Shown here in pieces: positions 1-5,052 of a stretch of 5,052 bases of DNA (within the stretch, counting starts at the first letter, position 1; the number at the start of each line of letters is the position of its first letter). Origin of the DNA: Nitrosomonas sp. (GTDB lineage Bacteria > Pseudomonadota > Gammaproteobacteria > Burkholderiales > Nitrosomonadaceae); NCBI GenBank assembly GCA_005779435.1, contig SXJH01000067.1:1-5052 (forward strand), written 5' to 3'. Below the pieces are notes generated by a model. The model was given only the letters and a program-made list of their open reading frames with translations, made no database searches and was not told the DNA's origin. Position numbers and translations under genes: made by a program.

Positions 1-695
1 AGCACGGTGTCTACCATATGTTCCAGCACGCGCGGTCCGGCCAGTGCGCCCTCCTTGGTTACATGACCGACCAGAATGATGCAGGTGCCGCTCGATTTGG
101 CCAACCGCGTCAACTGTGCTGCGCACTCGCGCACCTGGGCAACCGATCCCGGCGCGGATTGCAATACTTCGGAATAGACGGTTTGGATCGAATCGATCAC
201 GGCGACGGCCGGTTTACGCTTCGTCAGCACCGCCTGAATTTTTTCCAACTGGATTTCCGCGTACAAATGAATCGACTGCACGTCCAGCGCCAGCCGCTTG
301 GCACGCAAAGCGACTTGTTGTGCCGATTCTTCGCCGCTGACATACAGCACGGAATGCTGCGCTGACATAAAGGACAAAGCTTGCAGCAACAGAGTCGATT
401 TTCCGATGCCCGGATCGCCGCCGAGCAGTACTACACCGCCATGCACTAAGCCTCCGCCCAATACGCGGTCCAGTTCTTCAATGCCGGTCGGAAAACGAGG
501 CTCTTCGCGTGTTTCGACGGTGCTTAAATTTTGTACCTGACCCACTTCCGATACCGGACTGAAGCGCGATACAGCTTTCTCCGCAATGGTTTCCACCAAC
601 GTATTCCATGCCTGGCAATGCGGGCACTGGCCTTGCCATTTCAGCGTTTGTCCGCCGCATTCGGTACAGGAATGAATGGATTTTTGTTTGGCCAT
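1..695 (-). CDS. radA: DNA repair protein RadA/Sms, N-terminal part (cut by window edge)
   Basis: RadA is a RecA-like cytoplasmic ATPase that promotes branch migration and processing of recombination intermediates. The window holds the first 231 codons; the stop lies beyond base 1. The protein opens MAKQKSIHSC and has a zinc finger with Cys10, Cys13, Cys24 and Cys27. A RecA-type core follows: FPTGIEELDRVLGGG (68-82), Walker A GDPGIGKST (93-101), YVSGEES (118-124), Walker B VIDSIQT with Asp168 (166-172), then PGSVAQVRE (181-189) and GHVTKEGALAGPRVLEHMVD (210-229), all typical of the family. The RadA-specific KNRFG motif and the Lon-like C-terminal domain would lie outside the window (E. coli RadA is 460 aa). 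The ATG at 695 is 9 nt past the rfbC stop with no clear Shine-Dalgarno sequence, so translation may be coupled to rfbC. Identification is near certain. Confidence 0.97.
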   Translation of the reverse strand, partial: MAKQKSIHSCTECGGQTLKWQGQCPHCQAWNTLVETIAEKAVSRFSPVSEVGQVQNLSTVETREEPRFPTGIEELDRVLGGGLVHGGVVLLGGDPGIGKSTLLLQALSFMSAQHSVLYVSGEESAQQVALRAKRLALDVQSIHLYAEIQLEKIQAVLTKRKPAVAVIDSIQTVYSEVLQSAPGSVAQVRECAAQLTRLAKSSGTCIILVGHVTKEGALAGPRVLEHMVDTV

Positions 696-704
696 CAGAA
701 GATG

Positions 705-1250
705 TTATTCATAAACTTCCGCTTCACTGAGCCTCAGTCCGCGCGCATCCTTCTCGGAGAGAATCGGGGTTCCGGCAATTGGCCAATCGATATTGAGCGT
801 GGCGTCGTTCCAAACGATATAACGTTCATGTTCCGGTGCCCAGTAATCGGTCACGCTGTATAAAAATTCGGCGGCATCGGAGAGCACCACGAAGCCATGC
901 GCAAAACCGGGTGGAATCCATAATTGTTTTTTGTTTTCCGCACTCAAGATTTCGCCAACCCACTGCCCGAACGTCGGCGACGAGCGACGAATATCCACCG
1001 CGACATCGAATACCTCGCCAGCGACAACGCGCACCAGCTTTCCCTGCGCCTGCCGTATCTGATAATGCAAGCCGCGCAATACATTGCGCGCCGAGCGGGA
1101 GTGGTTGCTTTGCACGAAATAGACCGGTTTTCCAATTGTCGATTCGAAGTCGCGCTGGTTGAAACTCTCAAAGAAAAATCCGCGCTCATCGCCGAAGACG
1201 CGCGGTTCCATTAAAAAAACATCGGGAATACGCAGTGGAGTTGCTTTCAT
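705..1250 (-). CDS. rfbC: dTDP-4-dehydrorhamnose 3,5-epimerase (RmlC)
   Basis: This cytoplasmic cupin enzyme epimerises C3 and C5 of dTDP-4-keto-6-deoxyglucose, the third step of dTDP-L-rhamnose synthesis for O-antigen or other surface polysaccharide. From the ATG at 1250 the product is 181 aa, the usual family length. Visible motifs are PRVFGDERGFFFESFN (16-31), NVLRGLHYQ (56-64) with the expected catalytic His62 and substrate-binding Arg59, AQGKLVR (68-74) with Lys71, GEVFDVAVDIR (78-88), SPTFGQWVG (91-99), WIPPGFAHGF (111-120), Tyr131 in the position of the catalytic Tyr, and Asp168 in SEKDARG, which should pair with His62. The frame is open to a TTG at 1271 that overlaps the rfbA stop, but the ATG at 1250 fits family length and has AAAGAG at 1260-1265, 9 nt upstream. 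It lies 17 nt after rfbA and 9 nt before radA, so it is probably co-transcribed with both. Confidence 0.97.
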   Translation of the reverse strand: MKATPLRIPDVFLMEPRVFGDERGFFFESFNQRDFESTIGKPVYFVQSNHSRSARNVLRGLHYQIRQAQGKLVRVVAGEVFDVAVDIRRSSPTFGQWVGEILSAENKKQLWIPPGFAHGFVVLSDAAEFLYSVTDYWAPEHERYIVWNDATLNIDWPIAGTPILSEKDARGLRLSEAEVYE

Positions 1251-1259
1251 TTCAGTGTT

Positions 1260-1265
1260 CTCTTT
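1260..1265 (-). promoter_or_regulatory. ribosome binding site of rfbC
   Basis: On the minus strand AAAGAG sits 9 nt before the ATG at 1250, just after the rfbA stop codon. It is the reason to prefer this ATG over the in-frame TTG at 1271, which has no purine-rich stretch at a suitable distance. The match to AGGAGG is only partial. Confidence 0.5.
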
Positions 1266-1267
1266 GT

Positions 1268-2188
1268 TCAAAATTCACGCTTCAATACGTGCAACAAATA
1301 CTGCCCGTAACCATTCTTTACCAGCGGTGCCGCTAATTCCTGCAGTTGTGCCGCATCGATCCAACCGCGCCGGAAGGCGATTTCTTCCGGGCAGGCAATT
1401 TTCAGACCTTGCCGATGTTCAATTGTGGCGACAAATTGACTGGCATCCAGCAACGATTCGTGCGTACCGGTATCCAGCCATGCATAACCTCGGCCCATGA
1501 TTTCAACGTTGAGCGCGGCGTGTTGCAGATAAATGCGATTCAAGTCGGTGATTTCCAGCTCGTTGCGTGCCGACGGTTTCAGGCTTTTTGCGTAATCGAC
1601 CGCATGCCGGTCGTAAAAATAGAGACCGGTCACGGCATAATGCGATTTGGGTTGTTGCGGTTTTTCTTCCAGATTAATCGCCCTGCCATCGGCATCGAAT
1701 TCAACCACGCCGTAGCGTTCCGGATCGTGTACGTGATATGCGAAAACGCTGGCGCCCTCGGTCCGTTGCATTGCGGATAGCAGCAAATGATGAAAATCAT
1801 GCCCGTAAAAAATGTTATCGCCCAGTACCAATGCAGAATTGTCGTTGCCAATAAACGATTCGCCGATGATAAAGGCTTGTGCAAGACCGTCGGGAGAAGG
1901 TTGTTCGGCGTAAGAGATCTTCAATCCCCATTGATTTCCGTCACGCAGCAATTCCTGATAATGAATGAGATCGCGCGGTGTCGAGATCACCAGGATATCT
2001 TGAATCCCAGCCAGCATCAGTGTGCTGAGCGGATAGTAAATCATCGGTTTGTCAAAAACCGGCAGCAATTGCTTGGATATCGTTTGTGTTACCGGATACA
2101 GCCGCGTACCCGAGCCGCCGGCAAGAACGATACCTTTGCGGCGAGAAACTGCGGCGTTTGGAAATTCTTTTGTTAAAGTTGAAGTCAT
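1268..2188 (-). CDS. rfbA: glucose-1-phosphate thymidylyltransferase (RmlA)
   Basis: RmlA joins glucose-1-phosphate and dTTP to give dTDP-glucose and pyrophosphate, the first step of the dTDP-L-rhamnose pathway in the cytoplasm. Starting at the ATG at 2188 it is 306 aa, against about 290 for most members. It shows the nucleotide-binding loop KGIVLAGGSGTRLYP (18-32), SKQLLPVFDKPMIYYPLS (38-55), YAEQPSPDGLAQA (93-105), LGDNIFYGHD (122-131) with the Mg-binding Asp124, EEKP (174-177), and GRGYAWLDTGTHESLL (232-247) with the second Mg-binding Asp239. About 15 extra residues precede the loop; no ATG, GTG or TTG lies in between, so this extension seems real. The frame stays open upstream to a TTG at 2290, but the candidate promoter lies inside that stretch, so it is more likely leader. 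Ribosome binding is weak (only AGAG close to the ATG). It is the first gene of an rfbA-rfbC-radA unit. Confidence 0.96.
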   Translation of the reverse strand: MTSTLTKEFPNAAVSRRKGIVLAGGSGTRLYPVTQTISKQLLPVFDKPMIYYPLSTLMLAGIQDILVISTPRDLIHYQELLRDGNQWGLKISYAEQPSPDGLAQAFIIGESFIGNDNSALVLGDNIFYGHDFHHLLLSAMQRTEGASVFAYHVHDPERYGVVEFDADGRAINLEEKPQQPKSHYAVTGLYFYDRHAVDYAKSLKPSARNELEITDLNRIYLQHAALNVEIMGRGYAWLDTGTHESLLDASQFVATIEHRQGLKIACPEEIAFRRGWIDAAQLQELAAPLVKNGYGQYLLHVLKREF

Positions 2189-2217
2189 GGTCTCTGGTAT
2201 AAGATTATGAACGGATT

Positions 2218-2231
2218 GCTCCATCCGGAGC
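2218..2231 (-). other. small hairpin in the rfbA leader
   Basis: GCTCC and GGAGC, separated by four bases, form a perfect 5-bp GC-rich stem. It would lie in the rfbA leader RNA about 30 nt before the ATG, and one arm contains GGAG. It has no U-tract and is too short to be a convincing terminator. A role in control is possible but unsupported. Confidence 0.25.
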
Positions 2232-2252
2232 GATTCGCGGAAAAGATCAGCG

Positions 2253-2280
2253 ATTGTACTATATCTGTTTCCTTTGACTA
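2253..2280 (-). promoter_or_regulatory. candidate sigma-70-type promoter of rfbA-rfbC-radA
   Basis: On the minus strand, TAGTCA (2280-2275, four of six to the -35 consensus) and TACAAT (2258-2253, five of six to the -10) are separated by 16 nt. Transcription would start near 2246 and leave a leader of about 58 nt before the rfbA ATG at 2188. A TATAGT overlaps the -10 but has no -35 partner. Prediction from sequence only. Confidence 0.5.
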
Positions 2281-2309
2281 CAGGCTGCAATAACGCCGGA
2301 ATGTTCAGG

Positions 2310-2315
2310 TAAAAT
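2310..2315 (+). promoter_or_regulatory. candidate -10 box of the ABC transporter-cutA-dsbD unit
   Basis: TAAAAT matches five of six bases of the -10 consensus and lies 9 nt before the ATG at 2325. If used, transcription would start almost at the start codon and give a nearly leaderless message, which fits the lack of a usable Shine-Dalgarno sequence for that ATG. No good -35 is seen at 16-18 nt upstream, so this is weak. Confidence 0.3.
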
Positions 2316-2328
2316 GGCGCGTCTATGA
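2314..2328 (+). other. possible four-codon leader mini-ORF (MARL)
   Basis: ATG GCG CGT CTA TGA starts 3 nt after an AGGT (2307-2310), and its stop overlaps the ATG of the ABC-transporter gene in the form ATGA. If translated it could hand terminating ribosomes to the next start, which has no Shine-Dalgarno sequence of its own at a normal distance. The AGGT-to-ATG spacing is short, and so short an ORF can easily arise by chance. Confidence 0.2.
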
Positions 2329-3962
2329 TACCGATTCATCCGCAACCCTATTTTCGTTTGCTGAGAAAACTTGCGTTTTACTGGAAACCGGTTTCGCAAT
2401 CGCTGCTCGCCGCACTCATCGCTGCGGCAGCCGTATCGTTAGCCCCCGTTTTTATCCAAGTCATGCTGGATGGGGCTTTTGTACAAAAAGATCCGGTATT
2501 GCTGCAAACGGCATTGCTGACGATCATCGCATTATTCGTGGCGCGGGCAATCGCCGGTTTTTACGGTGCGCTTTCCATGCTAAAAGCGGGCGGTAAGCTG
2601 GAAATCGATCTATACCGGGCATTTTTCGATAAACTGCTGACACTGCCCGCCAATGCATACGCTCATTTGCGCGAAGATCGTCAAATTGAAGCGCAAATTT
2701 TTGCCATCCGGCATATTATGCAATCGACTGTTCGCTTGATCGCCGGATCGGTGCAAGATTGCTTGATTATCGCCGGGCTGGCGATTTGCCTGCTTTATTT
2801 GAATCGGGAATTGCTGTTGTTATTGCTGTTTGTTGCGCCTTTCATGGTGTTGATTGTCAGTGCGGTGCGCGATCATTTCGATACGCCCAACCAAAAAATC
2901 GCATCCAGGACAAAAGAGTTGATCGATCGATTATCGCAATCGATTGCCAATTACCGAGTCATCAAAGTGGACAGAGGGTATAAGTGCGAAAGTGAGCGGC
3001 TGGGCAAAATTTCCGAATCCATTTCCCAGGCGGAAACACAACAAGCGCTTACCAAGGCAGCGGCTATTTCGGCTGGTCAAATCGCAACCGCATTGATTTT
3101 GTGCGCACTGGGCTACATAACGGTATTGCAGACGATGAACGGCACTCTGAGTTTAACTGCGGCAGGTGCAACGCTCGCCGCCATACTGCTGCTGATATTG
3201 CCCGTGCTGCGCCTGATCAACTTGCCGCGACAACTGGCACATGATCAAAAAATACTGGAAACCGTTTTTACGTTTATCGATCAACCGTCGGAGCAGTATG
3301 CAGGCACTCACAGTATGCCGCGCACAAACTGTAAGCTGGTTTTTGAGGACGTGCGCTTTGACCGCACGGCTAAAACCGGATCGATACAGGATTTCATCAA
3401 TCTGACCGTGATGCCGGGGGAGGTTGTCGTATTTAAAGGTTATGACACGGATAAAAAAAATGCATTGATCGATTTACTGCTGCGCTTGGAATCGCCCTCG
3501 AGCGGAAAAATTTTTCTCGGCGGGCATTTGTTGGATGAAATCAATTTGGATGACCTGTATGCCAATATCACGTTGCTTCCAGCCGAACCTTTATTATTGG
3601 ACGATAAAATTGCCGGCAATATCGCCTATGGCGCCATGCGCTGCGCCCATGAAGCGGAAATTACCGCTGCGGCTCGGAACTCCGATGCCATGGCGTTTAT
3701 TCGCGAAATGCCGGGCGGATTGCAAACGCCAATCGGTGAAAAAGGCGTCGAGATCACCCGGCGGCAATTGCAATTCCTGGCTATCGCTCGCGCTTTGGTT
3801 AAAAATGCGCCCCTATTGATACTGGATGAATTCCCGGCAATGCAGGATCCCGATGCTGAAATTTTACTTTCAGCGTTGGAACGTTTGATGCAAAATCGCA
3901 CCACACTGATTTTTAGCCGGCAAATTCCTCCTCTGAAAAAAATTGACCGGATTATCGAATAA
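2325..3962 (+). CDS. MsbA-like fused ABC exporter with degenerate nucleotide-binding domain
   Basis: The 545-aa inner-membrane protein has the order of a type IV (MsbA/LipA-exporter-like) half transporter. Hydrophobic segments at about 24-47, 60-82, 138-158, 162-181, 247-270 and 277-297 are followed by an ATPase domain from about 336. The ATPase domain aligns by eye with E. coli MsbA throughout: the X-loop TPIGEKG (468-474), the AIARAL stretch (487-492) and Walker B LLILDE with Asp501 and Glu502 are kept. Other key sites are changed. The A-loop Tyr is Arg347. The Walker A position reads GYDTDKKNA (372-380), with two glycines and the Ser/Thr lost. The Q-loop Gln is Ala420. LSGGQ is ITRRQ (477-481). 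SALD is AMQD (505-508). The switch His is Arg532. The protein stops 13 residues later at DRIIE, lacking the usual tail of about 35 residues, with tandem stops TAA TAG. ATP-driven transport is doubtful. The substrate is unknown; MsbA proper flips lipid A. It probably heads an operon with cutA and dsbD. Confidence 0.88.
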   Translation: MIPIHPQPYFRLLRKLAFYWKPVSQSLLAALIAAAAVSLAPVFIQVMLDGAFVQKDPVLLQTALLTIIALFVARAIAGFYGALSMLKAGGKLEIDLYRAFFDKLLTLPANAYAHLREDRQIEAQIFAIRHIMQSTVRLIAGSVQDCLIIAGLAICLLYLNRELLLLLLFVAPFMVLIVSAVRDHFDTPNQKIASRTKELIDRLSQSIANYRVIKVDRGYKCESERLGKISESISQAETQQALTKAAAISAGQIATALILCALGYITVLQTMNGTLSLTAAGATLAAILLLILPVLRLINLPRQLAHDQKILETVFTFIDQPSEQYAGTHSMPRTNCKLVFEDVRFDRTAKTGSIQDFINLTVMPGEVVVFKGYDTDKKNALIDLLLRLESPSSGKIFLGGHLLDEINLDDLYANITLLPAEPLLLDDKIAGNIAYGAMRCAHEAEITAAARNSDAMAFIREMPGGLQTPIGEKGVEITRRQLQFLAIARALVKNAPLLILDEFPAMQDPDAEILLSALERLMQNRTTLIFSRQIPPLKKIDRIIE

Positions 3963-3966
3963 TAGC

Positions 3967-3970
3967 AGGA
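3967..3970 (+). promoter_or_regulatory. ribosome binding site of cutA
   Basis: AGGA lies 10 nt before the TTG at 3981 and 19 nt before the in-frame ATG at 3990. It is the only Shine-Dalgarno-like sequence in the gap after the ABC-transporter stop and favours the TTG start, though the spacing is at the long end. Confidence 0.4.
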
Positions 3971-3980
3971 CAAAAATCTT

Positions 3981-4307
3981 TTGAATGCAATGGATGCAGT
4001 GGTTATTTTTACCAATTACCCGGATAAACAAGGCGCTATCGCATTGGCGGAAGCATTGATCGAACAACAGTTGGCCGCTTGCGTCAATGTGCTAAGTCCA
4101 TGTTCATCGATCTACCGCTGGCAAGGAAAAATCGAAGCGACTGAAGAGATACCCGTACTGATCAAAACCCAGCGGCGGCACTATGAACGGGTTGAACAGT
4201 TGATCAAGATCATGCATCCTTATGAACTTCCCGAAGTCATTGCGGTTCCTATAGCAGACGGATCGCCAGCCTATTTGCAGTGGATCGCTGCCGAAACCGC
4301 ACGCTGA
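3981..4307 (+). CDS. cutA: divalent-cation tolerance protein CutA
   Basis: CutA is a small, very stable trimeric protein with a ferredoxin-like fold, linked by genetics to copper and other divalent-metal tolerance; its molecular role is not settled. The 108-aa product shows the full family pattern: VVIFTNYPD near the N-terminus, LAACVNVLSPCSSIYRWQGK (31-50) with the conserved Cys34 and Trp47, VLIKTQ (59-64), HPYELPEVIAVPI (79-91), and a closing GSPAYLQWI (94-102) with Trp101. The start is uncertain: TTG at 3981 is supported by AGGA 10 nt upstream, while ATG at 3990 would give 105 aa without a close ribosome site. No signal peptide is seen, so it is probably cytoplasmic. It begins 18 nt after the ABC-transporter gene and ends 19 nt before dsbD. 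The cutA-dsbD order also occurs in E. coli, where the neighbouring dsbD (dipZ) was once called cutA2. Confidence 0.95.
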   Translation: MNAMDAVVIFTNYPDKQGAIALAEALIEQQLAACVNVLSPCSSIYRWQGKIEATEEIPVLIKTQRRHYERVEQLIKIMHPYELPEVIAVPIADGSPAYLQWIAAETAR

Positions 4308-4326
4308 TTAATAATTCTCTAGACCA

Positions 4327-5052
4327 ATGCGATTAATTCATTTTTTGTTTTTGATGGTATGCCTAACCGGCAATCAGGCAATTGCTCAGGAAACCGGTTC
4401 TTTTAACCTGTTGCAGAAGTTGCAAGGATTGGGCATCAATTTAGGCCAAACCAATCCGCAAGAGCTTTTGCCGCCGGATGAAGCATTCAAAATCGCTGTC
4501 GAAGTACGCGACGGCAATACCTTGATCGCCCATTTGACCCCGGCGAAAGATTATTACCTGTATCGAGATAAAATCGCATTCGAGCCGCAGCAAGCCGGTG
4601 CGACGATTGCGAAAGTAACATTGCCGCCGGGAAAAATGAAAGAGGACATGACCTTTGGTCAAACCGAGGTTTATTACAGTCCGATTCAGGCCGTCATTTC
4701 ATTGCAACGCGACGACGCAGAACATGAGCAACCGTTGACACTGTCAGCCACTTATCAAGGCTGCAACGAACCGGTCGGGGTGTGCTATGCGCCGATCAAC
4801 AAAGTCGTCGAGCTGACATTGCCTGCGGTAAAAGCGGCGATCGGCGCGGTCGCCAATGCGGTCAGCAACCCGGCTACGGCGGCGAGCAGTGATGCGGCTG
4901 CCGAATTGTTTCAAACATCGCCGCGCACCCCATCGATTGAAACCGAGTCGTACAAAATCGAGCGCATGTTCGAGACCGGCGATTATTGGTTGATTTTATC
5001 CGGATTTTTTGTCATTGGATTATTTCTATCGTTGACACCATGTGTGTTTCCG
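4327..5052 (+). CDS. dsbD: thiol:disulfide interchange protein DsbD, N-terminal part (cut by window edge)
   Basis: DsbD carries electrons from cytoplasmic thioredoxin across the inner membrane to periplasmic DsbC/DsbG and cytochrome c maturation partners. The first 242 codons are present. A signal peptide (MRLIHFLFLM, cleavage expected after Ala20 in the AIA context) is followed by a linker and the alpha domain: LPPDEAFKIAV (48-58), DYYLYRDKIAF (75-85), LPPGKMKED (99-107) and the redox pair in YQGCNEPVGVCY, Cys146 and Cys153. A low-complexity Ala/Ser linker (about 167-195) leads to the first membrane segment (about 221-237) and SLTPCVFP, where Cys239 is the first redox Cys of the beta domain. 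The rest of the beta domain and the thioredoxin-like gamma domain (CxxC) lie beyond base 5052. The gene follows cutA by 19 nt with no clear Shine-Dalgarno sequence, so its translation may depend on cutA. Confidence 0.95.
   Translation, partial: MRLIHFLFLMVCLTGNQAIAQETGSFNLLQKLQGLGINLGQTNPQELLPPDEAFKIAVEVRDGNTLIAHLTPAKDYYLYRDKIAFEPQQAGATIAKVTLPPGKMKEDMTFGQTEVYYSPIQAVISLQRDDAEHEQPLTLSATYQGCNEPVGVCYAPINKVVELTLPAVKAAIGAVANAVSNPATAASSDAAAELFQTSPRTPSIETESYKIERMFETGDYWLILSGFFVIGLFLSLTPCVFP

Larger units (their letters stand above)
2189..2324. other. divergent intergenic region
   Basis: These 136 nt separate the start of rfbA (minus) from the start of the ABC-transporter gene (plus) and must hold the start signals of both units unless transcription enters from further away. 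A candidate promoter for rfbA, a short hairpin in its leader, a TAAAAT box close to the plus-strand start and a four-codon mini-ORF can be seen. A TTGACT hexamer on the plus strand (2274-2279) overlaps the minus-strand -35 (2275-2280), but it has no good -10 partner at 16-18 nt. No terminator or repeat is visible. Confidence 0.7.

Noticed and set aside
18..660. Several open frames opposite or offset to radA (18-365 plus, 116-340 plus, 298-540 plus, 478-660 minus)
   Set aside because: They overlap the clearly identified radA frame and show no family motif; they are shadows of its codon usage.
531..2176. Plus-strand open frames across rfbC and rfbA (e.g. 836-1162, 924-1214, 1346-1780, 1787-2176) and minus-strand offset frames (944-1189, 1630-1884)
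   Set aside because: Both rfb proteins are complete with all catalytic motifs; the other frames have no recognisable domains or good starts.
2218..2231. Rho-independent terminator at the GCTCC/GGAGC hairpin
   Set aside because: The stem is only 5 bp and no T-run follows on either strand.
2274..2302. Plus-strand promoter built on TTGACT (2274-2279)
   Set aside because: The -35 match is good, but the hexamer at 17 nt spacing is CGGAAT, a poor -10; TAAAAT is 30 nt away, too far to pair with it.
3441..3465. Frameshift or pseudogene call for the ABC gene at the A8 run
   Set aside because: Homology continues in the same frame before and after the run and no other frame gives a P-loop, so I kept it as an intact CDS with degenerate motifs.
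2759..4067. Alternative frames inside the ABC-transporter and cutA genes (2759-2983, 3535-3819 plus; 3626-4015, 3870-4067 minus)
   Set aside because: The MsbA-like and CutA frames are continuous through these positions; the alternatives look like antisense or offset shadows.
4441..4662. Minus-strand 73-aa open frame inside dsbD
   Set aside because: The plus strand encodes the DsbD alpha domain here with matching motifs; the minus frame has no support.

Overview
The window reads as ordinary chromosomal DNA of a Gram-negative bacterium, most likely a betaproteobacterium. I lean towards a Nitrosomonas-like (Nitrosomonadaceae) organism because of moderate GC, the codon mix and gene content, but this is an impression from protein style and gene order, not a search. 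No RNA gene, insertion sequence, CRISPR array, attachment site or phage gene is visible. Almost all of the window is coding.

Left half, minus strand (2188 down to 1): a compact unit rfbA (rmlA) - rfbC (rmlC) - radA, with gaps of 17 and 9 nt. The first two genes make enzymes of dTDP-L-rhamnose synthesis. The third is the 5' part (231 codons) of the recombination/repair ATPase RadA/Sms, cut by the window edge. The other two rhamnose genes, rfbB and rfbD, are not present here. A candidate sigma-70-type promoter for this unit lies at 2253-2280.

Middle: a 136-nt divergent intergenic region (2189-2324) with the candidate minus-strand promoter, a small hairpin in the rfbA leader and, next to the plus-strand gene, a TAAAAT box and a four-codon mini-ORF that overlaps the next start codon.

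Right half, plus strand (2325-5052): a gene for an MsbA-like fused ABC exporter (545 aa), then cutA, then the 5' part of dsbD, with gaps of 18 and 19 nt, so probably one operon. The cutA-dsbD pair is an old neighbourhood also known in E. coli (cutA1/dipZ).

The most notable item is the ABC protein. Its six-helix membrane domain and the overall fold of its nucleotide-binding domain can be followed end to end. However, the A-loop, Walker A, Q-loop, signature and H-loop residues are all replaced, only Walker B with the catalytic Glu and the X-loop are kept, and the normal C-terminal tail of about 35 residues is missing. The reading frame is nevertheless intact over 545 codons. It looks like a full-length pseudo-ATPase of the exporter family and is the best candidate here for something undescribed.
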